A stretch of DNA of 64,000 nucleotides. Source: Thecamonas trahens ATCC 50062 (lineage: Eukaryota; Apusozoa; Apusomonadida; Apusomonadidae). The stretch lies in assembly GCF_000142905.1 (NCBI RefSeq), contig NW_013657663.1:33618-97617 (forward strand), written 5' to 3'. Made by a program: the position numbers and the translations under genes. The notes below the pieces were generated by a model, which was given only the letters and a program-made list of their open reading frames with translations, had not been told where the DNA came from and ran no database searches. This document shows positions 1-10,692 of this stretch, in pieces (position 1 is the first letter of the stretch; each line of letters starts with the position of its first letter).

Positions 1-222
1 CCCCACTCCCCCGCCAACCCACCCCCCAACCAACACCCCTCCTTCGTCACTACCACAACTTCCATCACATACCCCGTGCGCTGTCGTTCTTTCCTCGGTG
101 GCATGGCCTAACCGCCAGCCACGCCCATTGACGACGACGGTGATGACGACTCGGTTTTGTTCGGCACCGATCTCTCCTCGCCATGCTCGCTTCGCTTCGC
201 GCCGCGCCGCGCTCCTCGCCAT
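1..222 (-). CDS. Possible 5' end of a gene running off the left edge
   Basis: An ATG at 222 on the minus strand opens a frame with no stop to the window edge. A TATATAAA-type box lies about 70 bp upstream (around 292-299). A consensus-like splice donor (GTATGT) occurs about 75-80 nt before the window edge, so the first exon may be short. The predicted start is Arg/Ala-rich and then reads ITVVVNGRGWRLG. I recognise no family. It would lie in tandem downstream of the giant FG-GAP gene, whose stop is at 321. This could equally be 3' flank of that gene. Confidence 0.3.
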   Translation of the reverse strand, partial: MARSAARREAKRAWRGEIGAEQNRVVITVVVNGRGWRLGHATEERTTAHGVCDGSCGSDEGGVLVGGWVGGGVG

Positions 223-320
223 CACCGCTCCGTTCCTCACCTGCACAAAAAACACGAAAACACAGAAGCTACTATGCCTATGCGACTTTGCTTTATATAC
301 TTGCCTCTCTTTGACACAGC

Positions 321-3300
321 TCACGACGGCCGCATGGGGAGCGGCGGCGGTGGCGTCATCGCCACATCGGACATCTTGCCAGAGCCGGTCGACAGGACCG
401 TAGTTGCAAAGACCGGATTGGTCGGCTCGACCGACGCGACAGGGCCTGTCGGCGTTGCCGGCTCGACCACCGTCATCGACAGACTGTCGAGCGAGTTCAT
501 GCCAAGCGAGGCAAAATTGATCTCGGCGCCGCCGCCGGGCATCTTGTCCACCGAGGGATCATACACCAGGTTCTTGACGACCACGCACTCGTCGCCGGCA
601 CTGGTGTCGACCGAGTCGAACGTCGTCATCACCAGCTCGTTGGCCTCGGCGCCCATCTCAAACTCGACGCCGACGTCCTTCTCGTGCCACGCCACGAGCA
701 CAAAGTCCACAATGTTGCCCACCACAATGGCGAGGATGTTGACACCGATGGCGGTGATCGCCGCCACATGCCGCGCCTCGCTCTCGCCAAACGTGCCGGC
801 CCACAGAATGCACACGCACGAGGCAAGACACACAACCGCCAGCCAGTTGTGGAACGGCGCCGCATACGGCTCAAACCGCACAAGCTGTGCAAACGACGCC
901 ATCAGCGCCATCAGTGCCGCGTTGGCCTTGGTCTCGGCTGCACGGAAGAACGTCATCGCTATCACCACACTCACCTTGCGGATCATGATCCACACTTCAA
1001 ACCGGTAGTTCTTCTCCTTGAACCGCCCCACCAAAAACGCGTACCGCAGCGCAAACATCATGTCGTCGTTCTTCTTTCGCAACCGCGTCAGCAGCCAAAA
1101 CACAACGCCTGGAATGCCGAGACAGTACGCCGCGCAGAAGAACACCGCAGCCCAAAAGTAGTTCCAGTACCACACCCCGTAGCAGCTCTTGGCTGGCGCA
1201 GCCTCTAGGACCCAACGCCCGTCCTTGTCGCGCCGGCACTGCATGTAGCTCATCGCCATCGCCGCAAGCGGAAGGTACAACAGCACCATCAACTGCAGGT
1301 ACGACCGCCGGCACGCGTCCAGCAGCATCGCCATCGTCATCTCCACCGTGCGCCCCAGCTTTGGCGCAATCACGCTCTGGTACACCCGCGTGCACGTGAT
1401 CACAATCGCAAACGGGAGGCAGAACAGCAGCGGAAGGCTCACCGTCAACCACCACTTGAGCAGCCACACGTCGTCCGTCACCGTCGCGCACTCGGGCGAG
1501 CTCAGGTCAAAGTTAAGGTTGAAGAACGAGACTACGTTGAAGAACTGCGCCGCAAAGTCCGGCCATTCCAGCTCCATCTTGCCGTACATGGCGCTAATCT
1601 GCAGCGAGTTGAACCCAATCATCACCGCCGCAAACCGGTAGCTCAGCTCCTCACGCGCGTTGAGCCACACCAGGAAGCCCACAAAGCACACCGCGAGTAC
1701 AAACACGAGGAACAGCAGCGGAATCGTTCGGTTGTCGCACTTGTAGCACGCGCCGCCGAGCACATAGTACCCGCGTGCGCATGCTCCGCACAGCTGCCCA
1801 GTGTAGCCCTCGGCGCACGCAAAGGGATACCCGCCGCGGCACGCGCCAGCGTTCGGGCACTCGAGGAACACGCCTGGATCCTCGGTCGGAAAGTAGCCCG
1901 GGAGCGAGACCGGCGGGGCCAGGCCGCCCGCGCACCGGCCGCCCAGAGGGCATTCGTCGCACGCCACATTCAGTCGCCCGCTCTGCGTCCACGTTCCCGG
2001 AATGCACGTGCAGTTGATGCCCGAGCCCGGAACAGGCACAAACCCGGGCACAATCTGTGTGTTGGCGGGGCAAAAGAGGCACTCGGTCGCACCCACGCCT
2101 GTCAGCACCGTGCTCGAAGGGCACACTGTGCATCCCGCGAGGGATGTCTCGTTCGAGTACGTGCCTTCGGCACAGAGGGCGCACTCGAGCACTCCCGAGC
2201 CAACCTTGGGCAGCACGCCTGCGCCCGGCAGGCACGCCTGGACCTCAAGTGACGCTGCGATCACCGTCCCTGGCGCAGTCGTCGCGTCCATCGCAGACTT
2301 GGCCACCGTGACCTGCACCTCCACGCTCTCGCCCACGCTGGTTCCCTCGCGGACCGCCACGCCCACGCTCTCAAACGAGATGGTGGCCTCGCCTGCAAGC
2401 TGCTGACGGCCCGCTCCCACAAACGCATACCGCGTCTCGGTCGCTGCCGACGGAAAGCTGAACTCGATCGCAACTTGCGCGTCGCTCACAGCCTGGCCCA
2501 GCCCGTCGCGAATGGACACAACCGCTCGCCCGCTGCCAAACGGCGTTCCCGACGAGACCGTCGCCGGCGGCTCGGCCTCCCACCCCAGCGACGTCACTGG
2601 CATCGCCACAAGAGCACCGTACCCGACAGAGCCTGCCACCAGCCCGAGCGAGTCGTTGAACGCACTCATGCTGGCATCATCCACGCTCAGCCACGGCGCG
2701 CCAAGGAGTTCGCTTCTCGAGCTGTCCAGGCAGCACGGATCAACGCCGCTAGAGCACAGCCCCATCGCCGGCGCGCAGGTAAACAGCAGACCCGACGACG
2801 CCTCTGTCCCCGCGTACCGCGCAGCAGCGTCAAACGAATACGTTGACACGTCTGTAAGAATCACCGGTGATCCACAGGCAAAGCCCACAGACCCGTACAC
2901 GCCCGCGTTGCCCACAATCTCGGCGCCGGTCACGGTCACTCCGCCGCGCCCACTGCACGTCGTCGGCCCGTCGCGGGTCTCGGCCGGCAGCGACGACGAC
3001 GCCGACTCGGACCCGCTCGTCCCGCCCGACATGTACCCGGCTGCCCGCGCCGCCGCCACGCCGCCGCCAAACGCCGCCGTGTTGGCCCGCACGCTGCCGC
3101 CGAGCACGCTCCCACTCGCTCCGCCGAGCACAGCCACGCCGCCGCCAAGCCGCCGCGCAAAGTTGTCCGCCACCACCGCACCGTTGAGCGTCACGTGCGA
3201 CGTCCGACCCGAGACCGCGATCGCCCCGCCGTGGATGTCGGCAGAGTTGTCCACCAGCCTCGCACCGGGAGCACTCGTCACGCTGCACGACGCATCGGCC

Positions 3301-6300
3301 TCTGCCAGCGTAGACAGGCTGAGCGAAATCGCTCCGCCAGACCCGGCCGCCGCGTTGCCCGACAGCACCGCGGCCGGGCCGAGCACCACATCGACAACAC
3401 CCGATTCGAGCGTAAAGCCGCGGATGCCGCCGCCGTCGCCGCTACTCGCTCCGTTGCCCGACAGCACCGTGTCGTCAAGGTCAAACACCACGCGCGCATC
3501 GTCAGACGCACGGAGAAAGACTCCGCCGCCGACCTCGGCCGCCGCGTTGTGCGCAATCAAGCTAGCTCGCACACTCACGCTCAGAACGCTCTGCAGAACA
3601 ATGAACACCAGCCCGCCGCCGCGCTCCTCGGCCGCAGACGTAAACTCAGAGCCGATCGCCGAGTTACTCTCAATCCGCGAGTTGACAATCGAAACGCTCG
3701 ACGGCCCGGTTCCGGCCTCCACAAACAGGCACCCACCCGAGATGATCGCCTCGTTGTGCTCGCAGACCACGTTGTCAAAGACAACCTCGATTGCGCTGCC
3801 CACAAGTGCTACCGCCCCGCCCGAGTGACCCGCGCTGTTGTGCGAAAAGACCACAGAGGTGGCGTGGAGCGACGCCGCGCCACGAAGCAGGATCGCCCCC
3901 CCAAAGCCAATGACCGGCGACGAGACCGAGAGCTGGTTCGCCGTCAACGCTGTAGAGTTGGTGATGGTGACGTTGCGGAGGACAAGCGAGCCGCCCTCGA
4001 CGTCGATGGCCGCGCCACCAAACCGCGTCGAGGACGTCTTAGCGTTGCGGATCTCCACATTCTCCAACGTCAGCTGGACGCCCACGTCGGCAACGCGGAA
4101 GAGCATGCCCGAGTGTCGACAGTCAAACACAGCACCGGCGTCCTCGCCAAGCAGCCGCAGCGACCGCCCGATGAGGTACGGCTCCTCGGTCGGGCACCCG
4201 CTGTAGGTTCCGGTCGGGAGCACAACTGTGTCAAACAGGCACTTGCCGGTCCGCAGTGCAATGGTCTCGGTCACGCATGCGAGCGAGAAGCCGCATTTGT
4301 CGGTCTCGACCCGGAACGTCGCAGGCGCCCGCGTCGCTCGCCACGTCGACTGCATCCCGGTGTACACCAGGTTGTACGATGGCGAAATGCCAGACGCCAC
4401 CATGTCGGGGAATCCGTCCGCATCGATGTCGGCCACGTGCACATCGCGGATATTGCGAAGGGAGGAAACGGCTTGAAAGTGCCACGGCATGTTGCTCGAG
4501 AGCCGCGACGGTCCGAGCATGCTCGACGAGTCGTTGAACACCCCGATGCTCGCGACAGGCGACTGGTTGAGCACAATCGTGACCCGCGAGTACGTCAACG
4601 ACGACATGTACATCAGATCGTCCCATCCGTCCATATCAACATCTGCGACGATGAGGTTGTTCCCAGGCGTGAGCGGGTATGTCATCGATGAGCGGGTCGA
4701 GTAGCCCGGCGAGTCGGCCCGCCCCCAGTTGACCTCGAGCGGCACCACCCGCGGCGGGCCAAAGCTCGGCAGGCCGGCGCCAAACGGCACCATGTTCATC
4801 GCGTAGAGCAATCCCTCGCCCTCCGTACCGGTCGTGTACGCCAAGTCAAGTGCCCCATCCCGGTTGAGGTCAACGAGCTGGATGGCGGTGAGGCTCGGTG
4901 GGGAGGCTAGCACAACAGCGCTCGCCATCGCCCACGGCAAACCGCCGATCGAAGGAACAAGCAACACCCTGTTCGAGCACGAGACCACAAAATCAAGGAG
5001 CCTGTCACCGGTCATGTCAACGCTCAACACCCGCCGGTCTGGCGACGAGCACAGAGTCGAGAGGTCGGCCAGGACGCTGCCGGCGTCAAAGCCGGTCGCC
5101 GACGCCGCGTCGCCGAGGAAGAGCATCAGCTTGCGAGTGTAGAGCGGTAACGTCACGATGTCTGGCAGCAAGTCATCGTTGAGGAGCACAACAGCGAGGT
5201 TGTCTGGCCCGTTGAGCGCAGAGTTTGTCGTCGTGATGTTGCCGACCATGACGAGACCGTCGAGCTCAAAGTACGGTGGCTCGCCGGTGTTGGGCATCCA
5301 CGCAACGAAATCGCCCACCTTCGAGGTCACCACAAGGTCCGGCAAGCCGTCAAGGGTGATGTCAGCAGCAACCACTGACGAGATGACCACACCGAGCGCG
5401 GACATGTCAATCGCGGTCGCGTCAGCGATCTCAAAGGCGGGCGCGTCAAGGAAGAGGTACAGCATGCTAGAACTCGTTCCTGTGGTGGCAAACGCCACAA
5501 TGTCTGCCACCGAGTCAGAGTTGATGTCAACAATCGTCGAGCCGCCAAATCCGTTCGGCGACGACGACATCACAACGTCGACAGCCTTGGTAGCTTCCCG
5601 GAAGCCAAGGTTGTACATGATGTGGAAGCCCGAGGTCGAGCCGTAGATGACATCGGCAAAAGTGTCCCCATCGTAGTCGGTGACAACAAACCGATAACCG
5701 GTTGTGTCAATGGCTGTCGGGTGGAAGGTGGTGAACGAGGTGTTGGCTACTGCCGACGCTTGCCTCGGCGTCACGCCAAAGAACGGATAGTGGTTCCGTA
5801 CGTTGTCGTTGATCAAGATGTCAGGCATGGTGTCTTCGGCTGGATTGAGCTGGGTAAACTCAAAGTAAGCCGCGGGATGGGGCCCGTCGATGACAGCGAG
5901 CGAAAGTCGGGTTGCGCTTGCTGCAAAGTCGCTCCAAACGCTGCTGGCAGCATGGAAAAGGACGAGCTCCGGCCCAGTGTTGGCAACAAGGTCCATCAGT
6001 CCGTCGCCATCGACATCGCGGAAGACAATGTGGCGGATCTCGGAGAGTTCGCCGGCAAGCCGGGTACTGATCACCCCACTTTCCGGAGCCAACCAGTCAG
6101 GGACAGCATACCACCACACCTCGCCAAACACGCCCGGGCCGTCCCAGGCGACGACAATGTCGCGCCCGTTGCCGAGATCGACAATCTCGAGCGCATAGCC
6201 GATGGTGCCCGAGACCGGCGCGTTGGCAATCGTCGCGATGCTGTTGACCGACTCAAAGTCGAGCGGAGCGCCGGGGAGCGCGCCCGAGTCGGCGTGCTGG

Positions 6301-8253
6301 TTGCGAATGATCCGAAGCTGGGAAGGCGCGTTCGAGAACTCCTCAACAAACACAACGTCGCGGTCGCCATCGCCATCAACGTCAAGAACCTGAATGCGGT
6401 GGACGTCGCTCGAGGTGGTGGTTAGCGCCGTCGTCGACGGATACGACGGAAGTGGCGAGCCAGGGATGGACGAGCCCGGCCCGCCGGTAACAAACGAGGC
6501 CATGGCTGTCGTGTTGTAGTGGACAAGCTGGACCACAAAGTCGACGACGCCGTCGCCGTTAGTGTCGCCGATCGCGGCCTGGTAGTCGATGTCGGCGAGG
6601 TCTGTCAGAAACGCTGCAGGGCGGTCAAGCTGGAAGATCGTCGAGAACGCGGCCAAGTTCTCGTAGTAGACAAGCGCGTTCTCGGTTGCCGACGACATGA
6701 TGAGAAGATCAAGCCGGCCGTCGCCGGTCAGGTCTTCCAGCGCAACGTAGTTCTCACTAGTGAGGCCAGTGGGGCTGTCCTCAAACAAAGTGCCAGTAAA
6801 GACACCAGAGCCAGCGTCAAACAGCGAACAAAAGACAACGTTGAGCGTACAGCCACAAATGTCCAGGTCGCTGTCACCGTCAATGTCACCGAGCGCCACG
6901 TGCCGCGGGTACGAGATCGAGACCGCAGTCGTGGTGGTAAACGTCGAGTCGCCGTTGTTGCGAACATAGAGGACCGAATCGCTCGACAGCGTGACAACAG
7001 CAATGTCGAGAAAGGTGTCGAGGTTGACGTCGCCGACGGCAAACCGGCCCATGTAGTTAGTCGAGCTCGCGAGGGTGACGATGGTGCCCGTCGGCGCAAA
7101 GTTGGCGGCCGGCGACGCTGCGGCGTTCGGGTAGACCGCGACAATGTCTGACGAGGACGACGAGAACAGGATGTCCAAGTCACCATCGTTGTCGTAGTCA
7201 AAGAACCGGATTTCGTAGATGCTCGAGCGCCTGAGCGTCGACGATGTGGTGACCAGGACGGCGGGCGAGGCCGCTGAGAACACGCCTGGGCCGGACGCAT
7301 GGTGGACGTACACGTCGCGATTGCTGGTAATATACACAACGTCAGGCCAGGCGTCGCCGTTGACCAGTGCCACGTCCATGTGCTGGACGAAGTACGTCGA
7401 CACTGGCTCATACACGATCGGCGAGGCCGGGATGGAGAACGCCCCGTTCCCATCGTTCTCGCGCCACACAAGAGAAACGCCGTTGTCAAAGAGCGCAAAC
7501 ATGAGGTCGGCATCGCCGTCACCATCGACGTCTTTCAGCACATGCTCGCGGCTCGAGAAGATCGGCGAGCTGGGGTAGTCTGGCAACGGCACATCGCCGA
7601 CGTAGACCGGGTATGGTCTGTCTGCCACACCGCGCACTGCATCGAGCCCATACGACCCACCGATGACAAGGTCCGGAATGTTGTCACCGTTGAGGTCGCC
7701 GGCGTAACCGTCGTGGACATAGAACGATGGGTAGCTTGTCGTGGCGTGCGAAACAAAGTACGGCGCGGCCCAAACGTCGGGCATCATGCCAACCGGGCCC
7801 ATGGCTGCACCGGGACAGCCCGGGTACGGCATGAGGCTCGAGCCCGGAGGCTGCGTCGCCGGCAGCATGTCCCGCACAAATGCAGCTGACGAGGGAAGGA
7901 CAGTCATACCGTATCGATCAAAGGCAATAGCATCATGCCGTCCGTCGCAGTCGTAGTCGACGTCAACCTTGGTCGAGAGCACGTCGGTGGTGTAGACGCC
8001 AGATCCCCACAGATCCCGCCCTGTCAATCCATATGTGCTGGCCGATGTGGTCGGAGGCTGTGTGGAGGGGTGAGTGGCAGAAGGGTAGGCAGGTATGGCA
8101 TTGAGGGGTTGGGGGGGGGGGGGGAGGGGGGGAGGGGAGGGGGGAATGCGGCAAAAATACAAAACGAACCGACGTGCAAAGCTGACCGGTCACTCGTGGC
8201 GAGGCCAAGGTGCAGAGCAAGGCGAGAGCCACGACCACTGAGGGGGAAAACAT
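321..8253 (-). CDS. Giant FG-GAP / beta-helix / Cys-rich / multi-TM surface protein
   Basis: A cell-surface protein of about 2,600 residues. The N-terminal half carries many VCBS/FG-GAP calcium-binding-type repeats (DxDxDGxxD patterns such as DVDGDGDADLMF, DLTGDGRLDLL). Roughly residues 1350-1760 form parallel beta-helix repeats with the GGA/GGG turns of polymorphic membrane proteins. Residues about 1975-2140 are Cys-rich GCC2/GCC3 ephrin-receptor-like modules (CxxCxxGTYSN). Hydrophobic segments from about 2143 to 2497 make seven to nine membrane spans, followed by a cytoplasmic tail ending in a Pro-rich stretch. The long open frame has no ATG at its 5' end (TTG at 8162). A separate ATG at 8253 encodes a good signal peptide (VVVALALLCTLAS, then VTGQLC), which must be joined through an intron containing the poly-C tract. 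Possible acceptors end at 8021 or just upstream of PPTTSAS. The exact junction is unresolved. Role inferred: adhesion or sensing; ligand unknown. Confidence 0.8.
8022..8180 (-). other. Probable first intron of the giant FG-GAP gene
   Basis: The signal-peptide exon (ATG at 8253) and the main body lie in different frames, so an intron or frame change must occur between about 8180 and 8022. On the coding strand this stretch is a C-rich pyrimidine tract, a plausible 3' splice signal, followed by two AG acceptors: CACACAG and TTGACAG, the latter ending at 8021. Donor candidates are the GT dinucleotides just after the QLCTS codons. Coordinates are approximate. Confidence 0.5.
8109..8143. repeat. 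Poly-G/poly-C tract
   Basis: Uninterrupted G run (8110-8124) followed by G-rich sequence on the plus strand. It is C-rich on the coding strand of the giant FG-GAP gene and lies inside its likely first intron. Confidence 0.9.
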
Positions 8254-8488
8254 GGTGGTAGGGAGAAGATTTGGTTGGGGTGGATGTGGTGGGAGGGACG
8301 CAAGAAAGGAGGGTGGAGGTGGGGTGGGGGTGGGAGGGGGGTGGGAGGGGGGGAGTGCGGGGTTGCAGGGGCCGGTGCGGGGAGCGGCCAACTTGAACGC
8401 GCGCGTGCAGAGACGTGCATGAGCGGCAAGTGCAGCAGACAAAATATACTCCCAGCACCAAAAATATGCAAGCCATGAAAATCGACTC

Positions 8489-9904
8489 TCACTGGTACGG
8501 GGAAAAGCGCATGGGGTCAAAGGCAGCGGGGATGGCGACGCCGGCCATCCACGGTGGGAGGGTTGCAGGATCGAGGTTGAGGCGGGCACATGCCCACTTG
8601 CCGGCGCAGTAGCCGGCGCGGAGTGCTTTGGTCATGCCATTGCCCGAGTAGCCGCCGACGAGGAAGACGGGCGAGTCTGCTGCGAGGCCATCGGCGACGT
8701 AGGTGGAGCCGGGCGCGGTGACCGGGCCGATGAGCGGGAGGTTGTCAGCGGTGTAGGCGAGGCGGCCGGACCAGATGCGCGTCGGTGGGGGGAGCGGCTC
8801 GTCAGGCGCACATAGCTCGCCGACGAGCGAGGCGAGCTCGTCGCCGACGGCGATTGCATCCGGGTCCGAGTCGGAACCGCCAGCCGGGAGCTGGACCGAC
8901 GAGCCGAAAACGATCGAATCGTAGGCCTGCCGGCCATAGACTTCGTCCGGGAGAGAGATGAGGAATGGGTCCGGCGAGCCGAGCGCGTCGCGCATGGCGG
9001 CCATGGCGGCGGGCGCGCTTGGAACAGGATACGCCGCGACCAGCTCGCGCGGCGTCGTCCACACCAGCTCGCCACACTCTGCCAGCCACGGCGGGAACAA
9101 GTCGGGGACCAGATGGTAGCCATTGACGGCAAGCACAACCGTGGTCGCGATCACGGCCGAGCCGTCGGCCAGGACGACTCGGACGCAGCCGGCGGGCGCG
9201 GCCTCGAGCCGGAGAGCCGTTGTCTCCTCGGCGATGGCAAAGACCGAGCCACGGGCCTCAGCCGCTGCCGCTGCCGCGTCGGCCACCGCAAAGCAGAACG
9301 CGACCGGGTCGATGGTCCCGCACTCGGGCTCGGCCACCACACCGCCGGCGTTGCCAAAGTGTGATGCGGCCGAGTGGGAGAGGGAGTCCATGGCCATCGG
9401 CTTGTTGTTCGCGCCTAGCGCTGCCGAGTTCAGCGAGGAGGTGTGGAGCGCTTGTAGGACAGGGACTATGGCAGTCTCCATGTCGGACCAGCACAGCGGA
9501 TCTGGAATGATCTCGACGCCTAGCCCGCCACCGAGCTCGAGGCCGATCGCCTCAGCGCCGACGGTGCGAGCGGCAAAGTCGGCAATGTCGCGGAGACATG
9601 CATAATCAAAGTCAAAGGCAGCAACCAAGTTGTCTGGCAGCTCGTCAGGCGACACGATGTCGTGCGGGACCCGGAACGAGGGCCAGAGCTGGCCGCCATT
9701 CCGGCCGGACGCGCCGCTGGCCACCCGACCGGCTTCGACGACGACGACTGAGCTCGCGCCGCCACTCAGTGCAGCGTACGCTGTGGCCATGCCAGTCACC
9801 CCGCCGCCAACTACCACCACCTCGGCAGATGCAGGCAGTGCATGTGTGACATGCGGGCTTGTGTCCCGTCCAGATTTCGTCCACCAGAGCGAGGGCGGGT
9901 CCAT
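8489..9904 (-). CDS. FAD-dependent oxidoreductase, DAO family
   Basis: About 471 residues. A Rossmann dinucleotide-binding motif (VVVVGGGVTGMATAYAAL) lies about 30 residues from the start, followed by the E of EAGRV that binds the ribose and the SGRNGGQ segment typical of D-amino-acid-oxidase/glycine-oxidase-like flavoenzymes. Near the C-terminus GGYSGNGMTKA matches the second FAD-contact region. Members oxidise amines or amino acids with FAD; the substrate cannot be read from sequence, though the layout resembles gamma-glutamylputrescine-oxidase-like proteins. The open frame extends to a GTG at 9967, but the first ATG is at 9904, which is used here. No clear targeting peptide is visible. The gene is downstream of a divergent promoter region shared with the LRR gene. 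Confidence 0.85.
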   Translation of the reverse strand: MDPPSLWWTKSGRDTSPHVTHALPASAEVVVVGGGVTGMATAYAALSGGASSVVVVEAGRVASGASGRNGGQLWPSFRVPHDIVSPDELPDNLVAAFDFDYACLRDIADFAARTVGAEAIGLELGGGLGVEIIPDPLCWSDMETAIVPVLQALHTSSLNSAALGANNKPMAMDSLSHSAASHFGNAGGVVAEPECGTIDPVAFCFAVADAAAAAAEARGSVFAIAEETTALRLEAAPAGCVRVVLADGSAVIATTVVLAVNGYHLVPDLFPPWLAECGELVWTTPRELVAAYPVPSAPAAMAAMRDALGSPDPFLISLPDEVYGRQAYDSIVFGSSVQLPAGGSDSDPDAIAVGDELASLVGELCAPDEPLPPPTRIWSGRLAYTADNLPLIGPVTAPGSTYVADGLAADSPVFLVGGYSGNGMTKALRAGYCAGKWACARLNLDPATLPPWMAGVAIPAAFDPMRFSPYQ

Positions 9905-10258
9905 GCAGTTTGGCAAGCGTGGCAAGCGAGGAGTGGCATGGGGAGAGGGAGGCGCTTGTCTGATCACGCTTGATCACGTGTCGTAGGACGCAAGCGTGTG
10001 CGGCTTTTTACCGAAGGGTGGAGAAGAAGGACGACGGTGCGGACATCGGTACGGAGAATGAGTACGGCGAGAAAGAGGCGAGATGAGGGCAATGTATCCG
10101 AAGAGGAAAACGCTTAAACAAGATGGTGCTGTACACGTGAGTGTGTCGTGCCTGTGCGCCGCTCGAGCAGTCACCCACATCATCACACGCACTCACACAC
10201 GCCATCCCCTTGATCCTCGCCATCCTGTTTCACCCTTGGGCAATCTGCCTCATCCACC

Positions 10259-10267
10259 AACACACGC

Positions 10268-10320
<53 letters not shown>

Positions 10321-10328
10321 CACACACG
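10259..10328. repeat. (CA)n microsatellite
   Basis: Nearly perfect CA dinucleotide repeat of about 60-70 bp with a few interruptions (CG, GAAA). Confidence 0.95.
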
Positions 10329-10459
10329 TACTGTGTCGAGCAGCACGATCATCATGTTCGCCAGCCGCCAGCCGCCAGCCGCCAGCCGCCGCATTGTGCC
10401 CGAGGGCGCCGACCGGCATCCCCCCGACAGCTGAATGCGGAGAAGGCGAGGCACAACCC

Positions 10460-10460
<1 letters not shown>

Positions 10461-10496
<36 letters not shown>

Positions 10497-10526
10497 CACG
10501 ACCACGACCACGACGACGACCACGAC
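10461..10526. repeat. Hexanucleotide GACCAC tandem repeat
   Basis: About ten copies of GACCAC, slightly degenerate at the right end. It precedes the LRR gene and is read as His-Asp runs only by chance. Confidence 0.9.
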
Positions 10527-10692
10527 TCTCGCACCGCCCTCCCTCGCGCAACTACGAGACCCCTCTCCCTCTCTACCACCTGTTCGCGAGTGTGCTCCAT
10601 AGGCATACTCTCTGCGTAGAGCGAGCGGCATAGCCTTCAGTCCCCCCTTCTCCCCCCCCCCCCCCTCTTCCCCCTCTTCCCCCCTCCCAACA

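Larger units (their letters stand above)
9905..10692. other. Divergent intergenic region with microsatellites
   Basis: Separates the FAD oxidoreductase (-) from the LRR gene (+). It holds a (CA)n microsatellite, a 7-bp CGCCAGC repeat (about 10359-10391), a 6-bp GACCAC repeat (10461-10526) and a poly-C block (about 10655-10671) just upstream of the LRR start. Open frames here are repeat artefacts. No RNA gene seen. Confidence 0.7.

Noticed and set aside
3195-6425. Long plus-strand frames (3195-4691, 5622-6425)
   Set aside because: Antisense of the giant FG-GAP gene; composition is shadow-like.
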